This document shows, one piece after another, positions 1 to 7,942 of a stretch of DNA of 64,000 nt (the first letter of the stretch is position 1; every line of letters begins with the position of its first letter). The notes below the pieces were generated by a model. That model was not told the DNA's origin, ran no database searches, and was given only the letters and a program-made list of their open reading frames with translations. The stretch comes from Gemmatimonadota bacterium (lineage in GTDB: Bacteria > Gemmatimonadota > Gemmatimonadetes > Longimicrobiales > Gaopeijiaceae), in assembly GCA_022827345.1 (NCBI GenBank), contig JAJDTB010000006.1, forward strand, positions 30,720 to 94,719. The letters run 5' to 3'. A program made the position numbers and the translations under genes.

Positions 1-908
1 ATGGGGGGAAGAGGGCGGCCATCCAGAGCGCGGGAAAGCTCCAATTCGGGATGGGCCTTCCGTGCGGCCTCGACGAGAAGAGGGACGAGCTCCCTGGCGC
101 GGCCCGGCCCCGGGTCCTGGGCCGCATTCGGGGCGAAGACCCGGAACAGCTCCCGGTTCGGCGCCGACACCGATTCGATCACTTCGTCCTTGTAGGGATC
201 GCTGCTCGGCTCCCATGACATGAACCCGTGGTCGCCGGCCATCGCGGCGAGCCGGCGCAGCGCCCGTGACACGTCCCGGGCGCCCTCGCACCCCGGAATG
301 CGGTGCAGGTAGTTGGCCGCGATCACCCAGCGCCCGTAGGGATCGGGGCGCAGGTAGGTGGTGCGCTCCTCCCACTCGAACTGGCCGGTGAGCGCGAAGC
401 GGACGGTGTCGTCGAGGCTGTGATAGCCGCCGTAGCCGAAGACGCCCCGCGCGAGTCCTTCGGCGGCCAGCTCCGCGCCGGCGGCGATCGCCTGGGTGCA
501 GCCGAAGGACAGGCCCATGAGCACGACCCCGCCGGGGCGCACATCGGGGTCGGCGCACAGGTGCTCGGCCGCGAGGCGAAGGGCGCGCCGGGCGGGAGCC
601 GGGTCGAGATCGAGTGCGCGCCACTCGGGCACGTCCGGGACGATGACGTCGCCGCCGGCGCTGGCCACGGAGGCCGCGAGACGGACGATGGCCTCGTGGT
701 CGGCTCCCGGGCGGGTGGCGCCGTGCAGGACGACCCAGCCGGGAAGGGGGCGCCGCCGCGCCGCGGGGCGGTATCGCCGCGCCTGCAGGGCTTCTCCCGG
801 GCCGCCGATCGTGATGTCCTCGGTGGAGACCCCCCGGATCGGCAATCCGGAAGCGCCGCGCGCCCAACCCTGCGCGTATCGCAGTGCATCGAAGGTGGGA
901 TTGGCCAT
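1..908 (-). CDS. alpha/beta-hydrolase-like protein, C-terminus cut by window edge
   Basis: The reading frame is open from an ATG at 908 to the window edge, giving about 302 residues with no stop. A GGAGG lies about ten bases upstream of this ATG. Near the middle the protein has a strand followed by VVLMGLSFGCTQA. This is a G-x-S-x-G nucleophile elbow with Ser as the likely nucleophile. An earlier segment, WVVLHGATRPGADHE, fits the oxyanion-hole HG strand of alpha/beta hydrolases. The fold is therefore supported, but the substrate is not. A dienelactone-hydrolase-like or peptidase-like enzyme is possible. It is divergent from the DUF2723 gene at 955/979, so the short spacer must hold both promoters. 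Confidence 0.72.
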   Translation of the reverse strand, partial: MANPTFDALRYAQGWARGASGLPIRGVSTEDITIGGPGEALQARRYRPAARRRPLPGWVVLHGATRPGADHEAIVRLAASVASAGGDVIVPDVPEWRALDLDPAPARRALRLAAEHLCADPDVRPGGVVLMGLSFGCTQAIAAGAELAAEGLARGVFGYGGYHSLDDTVRFALTGQFEWEERTTYLRPDPYGRWVIAANYLHRIPGCEGARDVSRALRRLAAMAGDHGFMSWEPSSDPYKDEVIESVSAPNRELFRVFAPNAAQDPGPGRARELVPLLVEAARKAHPELELSRALDGRPLPP

Positions 909-978
909 TTTCGCGGTCCTCCGAGGGGCGGCGCCCAGCCGTCTTGCCAATCTAATGGGCCCCGGCGAGCGTGGAGGC

Positions 979-3156
979 ATGACCGAAAACGTACCGACTC
1001 CACCCTGGAAGGCCGCCGCGTGCGCTAGCGCAGGCGTGTTTGCGCTCTACGCCCTGACGCTCGCGCCGACTACGGCCTGGTGGGACGCCAGCGAATACAT
1101 TGCGACAGCCCACATCATGGGGATCCCGCACCCGCCGGGGAACCCGCTTTTCGTGGTGCTGGCCAAGGTCTGGTCGCTCCTGTTGGCGCCGCTGGGTCTG
1201 CCGATTGCCGTTCGGGTGAACCTGCTGGCCGCGGGGACGTCGGCGGGGGCGTCGTTCTTCTTCTACCTGATTGCGCACAGGATCCTGTCGCGGCTGCGGA
1301 TGAGCGAGCGGGCGGTGCTGATCGGGGCGGGCGCGGCGGTGCTGGTCGGGGCAACGGCGTTCACGGTGTGGAGCCAGAGCAACGTGAACGAGAAGGTGTA
1401 CACGATTTCGCTGCTGGTGGTGGCGGCGGTGAGCTGGATGGTGTTGCGCTGGCGCGATCTGCCCGCCGGCGACGTGCGTGGACAGCGGCTGCTGGTTGCT
1501 GCGGTCTACCTGACTGCGCTCGGCGCGACGAATCATCTGATGTCGGTGCTGCCGGCGGGGGCGTTCCTGGTCTGCATCGCGGTCACGCGCGCCGGACAGC
1601 TTCTGCAGCCGGCTTTCCTTGGGCGGGCTTTTCTGGCCGTGGTGGTGGGACTGTCCTTCAACTTCATCCTCCCGCTGCGCGCCGCCGAGCGGCCCGTGAT
1701 CAACGAAGCCGACCCACTCTGCGACGGATTCGTCGAGACGGCGGCCGCCATCTACACCAATGGGAAGACCGGATGCCCCGCGCTGGCCGCCTCGCTGCGC
1801 CGCGACCAGTACGCCAAGCCGCCGGTGACCGTGCGGATGGCACCGTTCGCGCACCAGCTTCACAACTTCTTCCAGTACTTCGACTGGCAGTGGTCGCGCG
1901 GGATGGACCCCGACGAGCCGGTGAGCCGGCGGCGGCTGCCCTTCACGCTGCTGTTCCTCGGCCTGGGGATCGCCGGTTTCGCGACGGCCTGGCAGCGGGA
2001 CCGAAGTACCGGCGTGTACCTCGTCACGCTCATGCTGACGCTGTCGTTCGGGCTCGTGTACTACCTGAACTTCCGCTACGGCTACTCGCTCGCGCCCGAG
2101 ATCACCGGGCCGCGCACCCACGAGGTCCGTGAGCGCGATTACTTCTTCCTGCTGGGGTTCTCGCTGTGGGGGGTGATGGCGGGGCTGGGGCTGGCCCGCC
2201 TGTGGCTCTGGCTGGGGAACCGCACCGGGAGCATGCGGGTTGCGTCGCCCGTGCTGGCGGTGGCCGCGATTCCGTTCGTCCTCAACCTGGGCTGGGCGAA
2301 CCGGGCGGGGGATTACGCCGCGCGCGACTATGCGTACGACCTGCTGAACAGCGTGGAGCCGTACGCGGTCCTGTTCACCAACGGCGACAACGACACCTTC
2401 CCGCTGTGGTATCTGCAGGAGGTCGAGGGGATCCGCCGGGACGTGACGGTCGTGGTGGGCCAGTACCTCTACACCGACTGGTACCCGAAGCAGATTCGCG
2501 AGCTCACGCAGCCGGATCGGCAGCGGCCGTACGTGGCGGTGGAGGGGTTGCCGTACGAGGATCGCGAACCCCCCGCGGGGCCGGTGCTGAGCCTGAACGA
2601 CGACCAGCTCGCGCAGTTCGGCGACGGTCCGCTGCCGGACAGCTTCGGGGTGCCGATCGGGGGGATCTTCGTGCAGTATCCGCCGGGGATGTCGCTCGGC
2701 CGCGGGCACCGGGTCGCCCTGGCGATGATCCGCGACTCCGCCCCCGAGCGTCCCATCTACTTCGCGGGGACCGGCGGCGAGATGGCGACGCTGGCCCTGA
2801 GCAGCTGGGGCGTGAGGGAGGGATTGGCGGCCCGGCTGCACGTGCGCGGCGTCGACGGGCCCCAGCCGTCCGGGTACCGCCGGGCGCCGCCCGAATTCGG
2901 GGGGGAGTGGTTCGACTATCCGCGCACCGTCGAGTTGCTCGACGAGGTCTACAGCTACCGGGGAATCCGGGAGCGCCGCATCTGGCAGGACATGTCGACC
3001 GCGAGCATCCCGCTCCAGTACCACCTGACGGCGAACGCGATGGCGGCGATTGCGATCGGCGAGGGGGATGGTGCGGCCGCCGAACGCTATTCGGCGATGG
3101 CGCGGGACTTTCTGGCGGTGTATCAGGGTGGGGAAGGGGGGCGGCGGAGTCGGTAG
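979..3156 (+). CDS. DUF2723 family integral membrane protein
   Basis: This 725-residue protein belongs to the DUF2723 (GT-C glycosyltransferase-like) group. The N-terminal signature is clear: an acidic WWDASEYIATAHIMG loop followed by HPPGNPLFVV. About ten hydrophobic segments fill the first 430 residues or so. A soluble C-terminal part follows, containing FTNGDNDTFPLWYLQ, which is typical of the family. The acidic residue after the first membrane segment fits a catalytic or lipid-phosphosugar-binding role in GT-C folds. The sugar donor and acceptor are unknown. The start is uncertain: ATG 979 has a GGAGG only one base upstream, and an in-frame ATG at 955 adds eight residues. The stop is followed at once by an AT-rich dyad. 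Confidence 0.85.
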   Translation: MTENVPTPPWKAAACASAGVFALYALTLAPTTAWWDASEYIATAHIMGIPHPPGNPLFVVLAKVWSLLLAPLGLPIAVRVNLLAAGTSAGASFFFYLIAHRILSRLRMSERAVLIGAGAAVLVGATAFTVWSQSNVNEKVYTISLLVVAAVSWMVLRWRDLPAGDVRGQRLLVAAVYLTALGATNHLMSVLPAGAFLVCIAVTRAGQLLQPAFLGRAFLAVVVGLSFNFILPLRAAERPVINEADPLCDGFVETAAAIYTNGKTGCPALAASLRRDQYAKPPVTVRMAPFAHQLHNFFQYFDWQWSRGMDPDEPVSRRRLPFTLLFLGLGIAGFATAWQRDRSTGVYLVTLMLTLSFGLVYYLNFRYGYSLAPEITGPRTHEVRERDYFFLLGFSLWGVMAGLGLARLWLWLGNRTGSMRVASPVLAVAAIPFVLNLGWANRAGDYAARDYAYDLLNSVEPYAVLFTNGDNDTFPLWYLQEVEGIRRDVTVVVGQYLYTDWYPKQIRELTQPDRQRPYVAVEGLPYEDREPPAGPVLSLNDDQLAQFGDGPLPDSFGVPIGGIFVQYPPGMSLGRGHRVALAMIRDSAPERPIYFAGTGGEMATLALSSWGVREGLAARLHVRGVDGPQPSGYRRAPPEFGGEWFDYPRTVELLDEVYSYRGIRERRIWQDMSTASIPLQYHLTANAMAAIAIGEGDGAAAERYSAMARDFLAVYQGGEGGRRSR

Positions 3157-3189
3157 AATGTAAGGTTTACATTACATTTTGTAAGGTTT
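3157..3189. repeat. AT-rich dyad with 21-bp direct repeat, site A
   Basis: Directly after the DUF2723 stop lies AATGTAA-GGT-TTACATT (3157-3173), a perfect 7-bp inverted repeat. GTAAGGTTT occurs at 3160 and again at 3181, exactly 21 bp apart. The segment sits between convergent genes. There is no T-run, so a standard intrinsic terminator is not clear. Similar TGTA-rich sites occur at 17125 and 32949. Confidence 0.6.
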
Positions 3190-3194
3190 GACTG

Positions 3195-3623
3195 TCATTT
3201 TGCCGATGGATCTCGGGGGCTTATCCCGTCGTCCTCCTTCCGTCCGGCTCGATCCAGGATAGACCGCATCCGCTCGATCTCCGCTTCGCTGAACTCACGG
3301 TCCTCCACCAGCGTGGCAAGGAGCAGTTCCGCGGAGCCGTGGAAAATCTTGTTCACGATGCGGCTCAGCGCCCGCCCGCCCGCGCTCACCGACTCTACGA
3401 GTGGGAAGTAGCGGTAGGCGCGGCCCTCCTGCTCATGCCTCACGGCGCCCTTCTCCTCGAGGATCTGCAGGATCTTGAGCACGGTCGTGTAGCCCACGTC
3501 GTCTCCCAGCGTCTCCCGCACCTCCGCCACGGTGCCGGATCCCTCCCGCCACAGGACGCTCATGATGTCGAGCTCCCGGTCGGTGAAGCCCCTGCCTTCG
3601 CGCCGGTCCTGCTGGCCGCTCAT
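3195..3623 (-). CDS. blaI: BlaI/MecI-family winged-helix repressor
   Basis: The 142-residue protein has the standard length and shape of BlaI/MecI/CopY repressors. TDRELDIMSVLWREGSGTVAEV is followed by the recognition-helix region DVGYTTVLKILQILEEKG and the wing EGRAYRYFPLV. A C-terminal dimerisation segment follows. Such repressors bind dyads as dimers and are released when a partner M56 sensor peptidase is activated. Its ATG overlaps the stop of the upstream amidohydrolase gene (ATGA, 3620-3623), so the two are co-translated. No M56 gene is adjacent. The only one in the window is at 13307-14947, and both promoters carry the same inverted repeat. Autoregulation plus control of M56 is the best inference. 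The allocation of inducer and target is unknown. Confidence 0.9.
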   Translation of the reverse strand: MSGQQDRREGRGFTDRELDIMSVLWREGSGTVAEVRETLGDDVGYTTVLKILQILEEKGAVRHEQEGRAYRYFPLVESVSAGGRALSRIVNKIFHGSAELLLATLVEDREFSEAEIERMRSILDRAGRKEDDGISPRDPSAK

Positions 3624-5050
3624 CGGGCGTCGCCCTCCTCTCCCACACCCGCCATCACTTCGCGCACGCGATCCCCGAAGCCGCGCGCCCGCTCCATCAC
3701 CTCGTCCTCGTCGACGGTGAGGATCTCGCGGTCGCGCACCACGATGCGCCCGTTCACGAGCACGGTGGTGACGTCGCTGCCGCGCGCCGCGTACACCAGG
3801 TGCGAATAGACCCGGTACAGCGGCGTCAGCCCGGGCCGCCGCGTGTCGAGGAGAACGATGTCGGCGCGCTTCCCAGCCTCCAGCGACCCGATCTCGTCGT
3901 GCAGGTTGAGCACGCGCGCGCCGCCCATCGTCGCCATGCGGAAGACGGTCTCGGCCGGCAGCGCGGCCGGATCGCCCAGCATGAACTTCTGCACCTTGGC
4001 CGCGGCATCCATCTCGTCGAACATGTCGAGGTCGTTGTTGCTTGCGGGGCCGTCGGTGCCGATCCCAACCGGGATACCGGCCGCGAGCGCTGCGGCGACC
4101 GGCGCCGCCCTCGGCACGCCCAGCTTCATGTTGCTCTGGGGATTGTGGGCGATTCCGGCGCCGCCGGCCGCCACGCGCGCCAGGTCCTCGTCGGACATGT
4201 AGATCGAGTGGGCCAGGACGGTCCCCGGGCGGAGCGCGCCGATCGATTCGAGTGCTTCGACGACCCCCATGCCGGTCTGTTCGCGGGCGGTGACGTCCTC
4301 CGATGGGTCCTCTACGGTGTGGATCTGGAAGGGTGCGTCGTATTGTTCGGCCAGGCGGAACGCGGCTTCGACGGCATCCAGCGGGGTCGTGTACAGCGCA
4401 TGGGCGGCGACCGCGGGGACGACGGTGGGGTGACCCCGGTAGCGCTCCATGAACTCCGCCGCGTTCGCGAGCGACTCCTCCGGGCTGGCGAAGTCGGGCG
4501 TCGGGAAGCCGATGACGTGCGGGCCGGTGACCGAGCGGATGCCCGCGTCGATCGTGGCGCGCGCCATGTCGTCTCGGAAATAGTACATGTCGGCGAAGGT
4601 GGTGGTCCCGCCCTTCAGCATCTCGACCGATGAGAGCAGGGTGCCCCAGTAGACGAAATCGGGTGCCACGAGGGCCGCTTCGGCAGGGAAGATGTAGTCG
4701 TTCAGCCAGGTCATCAGCGGGAGGTCGTCGGCGAGGCCGCGCAGAAGCGACATGGCGGCGTGGCCGTGCGTATTGACGAGGCCGGGGATGACCAGATGGC
4801 CGGTCGCGTCGATCAACCGCGTGCCCTCGGGGCGTGGCTCGCCCGGCGCGAGCACGGCGGCGATGCGGTCGCCCTCGACGAGCACCGCGCCGCCTTCGAG
4901 GACGGTTCCGGCTTGGTCCATTGCCACAACGGTGCCGCCATCGATGAGGATTGGGCCATCCTCTGCGGCTGGACCGCCCGGCAGAGCACAACCAACAAGC
5001 GCCAGGAGCGCGGGGATAAGGGAAACACGAAATCTTTCGTACATAACCAT
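3620..5050 (-). CDS. amidohydrolase-superfamily lipoprotein (ATZ/TRZ-like deaminase group)
   Basis: From ATG 5050 the protein is 476 residues. It begins with a lipoprotein signal peptide ending in ALVGC, so it is probably anchored in the cell envelope. Metal ligands of the amidohydrolase superfamily are visible: GLVNTHGHAAMS, the later QIHTVED and LAHSIYM histidines, and GIGTDGPASNNDLDMFDEM. The last is characteristic of the ATZ/TRZ/SsnA and S-adenosylhomocysteine/methylthioadenosine deaminase branch. The envelope location and the co-operonic BlaI repressor argue for scavenging or detoxification of an external substrate. The exact substrate cannot be read. An upstream in-frame start at 5218 would destroy the signal peptide, and it lies upstream of the predicted promoter, so it was rejected. 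Confidence 0.83.
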   Translation of the reverse strand: MVMYERFRVSLIPALLALVGCALPGGPAAEDGPILIDGGTVVAMDQAGTVLEGGAVLVEGDRIAAVLAPGEPRPEGTRLIDATGHLVIPGLVNTHGHAAMSLLRGLADDLPLMTWLNDYIFPAEAALVAPDFVYWGTLLSSVEMLKGGTTTFADMYYFRDDMARATIDAGIRSVTGPHVIGFPTPDFASPEESLANAAEFMERYRGHPTVVPAVAAHALYTTPLDAVEAAFRLAEQYDAPFQIHTVEDPSEDVTAREQTGMGVVEALESIGALRPGTVLAHSIYMSDEDLARVAAGGAGIAHNPQSNMKLGVPRAAPVAAALAAGIPVGIGTDGPASNNDLDMFDEMDAAAKVQKFMLGDPAALPAETVFRMATMGGARVLNLHDEIGSLEAGKRADIVLLDTRRPGLTPLYRVYSHLVYAARGSDVTTVLVNGRIVVRDREILTVDEDEVMERARGFGDRVREVMAGVGEEGDAR

Positions 5051-5055
5051 GTGAT

Positions 5056-5098
5056 ACCTTAGCGGGAAGAATGGGATGCTGTCAACGATAACCTTCGT
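5056..5098 (-). promoter_or_regulatory. promoter with BlaI-type operator for the amidohydrolase-blaI operon
   Basis: Read on the minus strand there is a perfect -35 TTGACA (5080-5085), an 18-bp spacer and a weak -10 TAAGGT (5056-5061). Adjoining the -35 upstream is the imperfect inverted repeat ACGATAACCTTCGT (5085-5098, plus-strand reading). The same block, with two changes, occupies the same place at the M56 promoter (15032-15045). The -10 ends only five bases before ATG 5050, so the transcript may be almost leaderless. Confidence 0.6.
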
Positions 5099-5329
5099 AG
5101 CACTGGGTTTGCGCTTGGGTCGGCCCGCGTAACGGGTGACTGGATACCCTCGCCCATGAGGACTGCGGATCACGGCGAAGGTGCCGCGCGATGCGGCCGG
5201 GCGCAGGTTTGCGCGCAAGAAAAAGGAGGCTGGACCTTCGGGACTGCAAACCGGGATCGTGTGCTACATTGCTTTCCAGTGAAAGCCCGCTGCGGTTCCA
5301 ACCGCAGGTTGCCATGAAGGCCGCGTATC

Positions 5330-5950
5330 ATGCCAAGAGAAACTAAGGTCGGCGCCACAAACGCCGGAAGGGACGATCCCCGCAGCGCGATCCGCCGTCG
5401 CGACCGCGGCAAGGACGACAAGTGGGCCGCCTCCTTCATGCGGCGCGCCGCCTACGGCTTCCTCGCAACGGTGGGGGAGGGCGGACAGCCGTTCCTGAAT
5501 TCCAACCTGTTCGTCTACGACGATGCCGGCGGCCAGCGCCGCATCTACCTCCACACGCACCGCACGGGACGCACGCGCGACAATCTGGGCGCTGCCGAAA
5601 AGGTCGCGTTCAGCGCGGTCGCCATGGGCCGTCTGCTGCCGGCCCCCGAGGCGCTGGAGTTCTCGGTCGAGTATGCGGGAGTCGTGGCCTTCGGCACCGG
5701 ATGCGTCGTCGAGGACCGCGACGAGGCCCGCACCGCCCTGCAGATGCTTCTCGACAAGTACGCGCCCCACCTGCGCCCGGGGGTGGACTACCGCCCCACA
5801 ACCGACGACGAACTGAGCCGCACCGCCGTCTACCGGATCGACATCGAGACCTGGAGCGGCAAGCAGAAGGAGGCCGCGGAGGAGTTTCCGGGCGCGTTTG
5901 CGCTGGAGGCCACGCCGGTGCCGTTTCCGGCACGTTCGCTTTCATTCTGA
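5330..5950 (+). CDS. pyridoxamine 5'-phosphate oxidase-like FMN-binding protein
   Basis: The 206-residue protein matches the PNPOx-like split-barrel flavoprotein group (NimA/HugZ-like). After a charged N-terminus come RRAAYGFLATVGEGGQPFLNSN, then IYLHTHRTGRTRDNL and the core strand KVAFSAVAMGRLL. These are the usual FMN-phosphate and dimer-interface elements. Length is normal for this group. Substrate and redox partner are unknown. Members act as flavin reductases, nitroimidazole reductases or F420/FMN-dependent enzymes. It stands alone, divergent from the amidohydrolase operon across a 279-bp spacer. The plain PNPOx-like label is safe; a specific reaction is not. Confidence 0.8.
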   Translation: MPRETKVGATNAGRDDPRSAIRRRDRGKDDKWAASFMRRAAYGFLATVGEGGQPFLNSNLFVYDDAGGQRRIYLHTHRTGRTRDNLGAAEKVAFSAVAMGRLLPAPEALEFSVEYAGVVAFGTGCVVEDRDEARTALQMLLDKYAPHLRPGVDYRPTTDDELSRTAVYRIDIETWSGKQKEAAEEFPGAFALEATPVPFPARSLSF

Positions 5951-6029
5951 TGATGGCCGTGGTATGGACTCGACGGGCGGAAAGTGGGACATTTGGGCTC
6001 ACCAGATTGGCCGCGGAAGGAGTTGTTCC

Positions 6030-6311
6030 ATGAAGCTGACGGTCGTCATACATCAGGCAGAAGAAGGTGGCTATTGGGCTGAAGTACCCAGTATTCCCGG
6101 ATGTGCGTCGCAGGGCGAGACCTACGAGGAACTGTTGGACAACATCCACGAAGCCATCGAGGGTTGCCTGGCGGTTGACGTGACCGACATCGACCTTTCC
6201 AAGGCAGACAGGGTTGTCACCACATCTATGCCAGGCAAGGGTCCGCCGTGCGAGTCTCGGTACCTGTTCATGGCAATACCGATCCCAAGCGCGGTCTACA
6301 GCGTCACTTGA
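6030..6311 (+). CDS. hicB: HicB-family antitoxin, C-terminus altered by a deletion
   Basis: Residues 1-64 or so are a clean short HicB antitoxin fold: MKLTVVIHQAEEGGYWAEVP, SIPGCASQGETYEELLDN and IHEAIEGCL. A strong Shine-Dalgarno (GGAAGGAG) precedes ATG 6030. Short HicB proteins of this type normally stop shortly after this point. Here the frame runs on into 93 residues with a tail (VTTSMPGKGPPCESRY and on) that resembles no HicB. That tail is the neighbouring hicA coding DNA read in the wrong frame. The antitoxin core is probably still made, but its partner toxin is gone. Confidence 0.8.
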   Translation: MKLTVVIHQAEEGGYWAEVPSIPGCASQGETYEELLDNIHEAIEGCLAVDVTDIDLSKADRVVTTSMPGKGPPCESRYLFMAIPIPSAVYSVT

Positions 6312-6346
6312 TGAAGATCGCTGGAGTTGACGACCGGCAACTATAG
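6212..6346 (+). pseudogene. hicA: hicA toxin remnant (C-terminal half only)
   Basis: In the +2 frame relative to hicB, bases 6212-6346 encode GCHHIYARQGSAVRV, then SVPVHGNTDPKRGLQRHLMK and IAGVDDRQL, then TAG. This is the C-terminal half of a HicA mRNA-interferase: the SHHIY strand with its catalytic-type His, the VPVHGN loop and the final helix. The N-terminal half, with its start and the end of hicB, is absent. The reading switches from hicB to hicA around 6211, so one internal deletion of about 100 bp or more fused the two genes. The remnant cannot form a full toxin. Confidence 0.82.
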
Positions 6347-6394
6347 TCAGTCCGCTTGAGCCGGGGACCGCTCAGTGTTTCTTCCCCGCCCCCC

Positions 6395-7777
6395 TCACCC
6401 CGCGTTCTTCATCGCCAGCGCCTCCAGCCCGGCGTCGATCTCCTCCCGCGACACCCACCGCCCCCGCACCATCACCCCGACCCGGTCGAACAGATTCGCG
6501 AGCTCATCGAGCGGGTTCGATCCGAGCAGGACCAGGTCCGCGCGCTGTCCCGGCGCAACCGTCCCGAAGTTCCCGTCCAGACCCAGGTGGGAGGCGACGT
6601 ACTCTCCGACCGTCACCGTTCCGCTCTTCAGGATCTCGTAGTTGGACATCCCGGCCTCGGACATCACGGCCAGTTCCCGGTGGAGCGCGAAGCCCGGCAC
6701 GTTGAAGAGCTGCGGCGAGTCGGTCCCCATCAGGATTCCGGCTCCCGCGTCCGAGAGCGCCTTCAGGATCCGGTCGCGGAGCTCCAGGTACAGCGCGACC
6801 TCGTCCGCAGGTCCCCTGCCGCCGCCTTCCGCGCGCTGCCGCCAGCCATCGCGCGTCTCGGGCGACACGTAGCGCATCTCCGGCTGCTGGAGCATCGCGT
6901 CGGCGTCGGGCGCCCCGTAGAGGTTGCGCCACAGGTACTGGGTGGGGACCACGTAGACGTCGTGCTCGATCGTCATGGCGATGATCTCTTCGAGCTTGGC
7001 CTGGTCGAAGCCGCGGGCCAGTCCCCCCAGGCTGATCGGGCCCGCGCTCACCTGCGCCTGCACGTCGTCGGAAGCGATGGCCTGGATGTAGCCGTCGAGG
7101 TGGTCGACGGTCGACATGCCGGTCTCGATCGCGTGCACCAGGCCGACATCGGCGGGGACGTGTCCCGAATAGGTCAGGCCTGCCGCCTGAGCCACTTCCA
7201 CCATGTGGTCCCAGGCCTCGAGCGGCACCCCGGGGTGGATCTTCTGCAGGTCGTAGCCCGCCTCGACGTGCGCTCGGATCAACCGCTCCGCGTCGGCCGG
7301 CGTCGGCGCCGAGCCACCGTTGATCGACGGCGCCCCCACGTAGAAGTTGGGGCCCAACACGTCCCCGGCCTCGATCTCGTCGGCCAGGGGGATCTGGTAG
7401 GCCGATCCCAGCATCCCGCGGATCGACGTGATCCCGTTGGCGACGTAGAGGAAGAGGATGTCCTCGACCTCTTCGCGCGGCGGGTCGTCCCCCGGCGGGA
7501 CGTGCGCGTGCATCTCCGCGAGGCCTGGCATCAGGTACCGGCCCGATCCGTCGATCACGGTCGCGCCGCGCGGCACCTCCACGTCGTCCGCCGCGCCCAC
7601 CTCAACGATCACACCGTCGGCGATCACCACCGTCTGGTCGGCGACAACCGCATCGGAGGTCATCGGCAGCACGTTGACGTGGGTGAATGCGGTGAGTCCC
7701 GGAATCTGCGGCGCCGGTGTCTCGCAAGCCGTAAGCGCGGCGATCGCCGCCAGTGCCGCATGTCGCATGGTATTCAT
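6395..7777 (-). CDS. amidohydrolase-family lipoprotein (imidazolonepropionase/prolidase-like)
   Basis: The chosen ATG at 7777 has GGAGG eight bases upstream and gives a 460-residue protein with a lipoprotein signal (RHAALAAIAALTAC). Superfamily landmarks follow: a beta-sandwich N-terminus, GLAEMHAHVPPG (first metal His pair), LTYSGHVPADVG, STVDHLDGYI, and GILMGTDSPQLFNVPG with the metal Asp. The C-terminus closes with VAPGQRADLVLLGSNPL. This pattern is seen in secreted amidohydrolases of the imidazolonepropionase/Xaa-Pro dipeptidase type, so a cyclic amide or dipeptide substrate is plausible. It has no clear operon partner and is divergent from the DUF418 gene. Confidence 0.84.
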   Translation of the reverse strand: MNTMRHAALAAIAALTACETPAPQIPGLTAFTHVNVLPMTSDAVVADQTVVIADGVIVEVGAADDVEVPRGATVIDGSGRYLMPGLAEMHAHVPPGDDPPREEVEDILFLYVANGITSIRGMLGSAYQIPLADEIEAGDVLGPNFYVGAPSINGGSAPTPADAERLIRAHVEAGYDLQKIHPGVPLEAWDHMVEVAQAAGLTYSGHVPADVGLVHAIETGMSTVDHLDGYIQAIASDDVQAQVSAGPISLGGLARGFDQAKLEEIIAMTIEHDVYVVPTQYLWRNLYGAPDADAMLQQPEMRYVSPETRDGWRQRAEGGGRGPADEVALYLELRDRILKALSDAGAGILMGTDSPQLFNVPGFALHRELAVMSEAGMSNYEILKSGTVTVGEYVASHLGLDGNFGTVAPGQRADLVLLGSNPLDELANLFDRVGVMVRGRWVSREEIDAGLEALAMKNAG

Positions 7778-7942
7778 TCGTGTGGCCTCCGCTGGTGCGT
7801 GGTGGGGCGCAATCCGCCTTGTTTCCATGGTCACGCCGACTGCTCTTTCATCATATCGTGTCTACCCGCCACCCTTCAAAGCCGCGATCCCCCGTGCCGG
7901 CCCTCCAACCGGTCCGCCGGAGCACAGCCCCCGGAGCCGTCC

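Noticed and set aside
952..3024. 690-codon minus-strand frame opposite DUF2723
   Set aside because: Composition (His/Gln/Arg/Pro-rich) is that of an antisense shadow. The plus-strand frame has clear family motifs and membrane segments.
3195..4991. Long minus-strand frame of 598 codons fused to blaI
   Set aside because: Only its last 142 codons are real (BlaI). The rest is an Arg/Pro-rich shadow of the amidohydrolase gene in another frame.
6356..7940. N-terminal 500 codons of the frame that ends as DUF418
   Set aside because: This part is antisense to the amidohydrolase at 6395-7777 and has no domain; only the end of the frame is coding.
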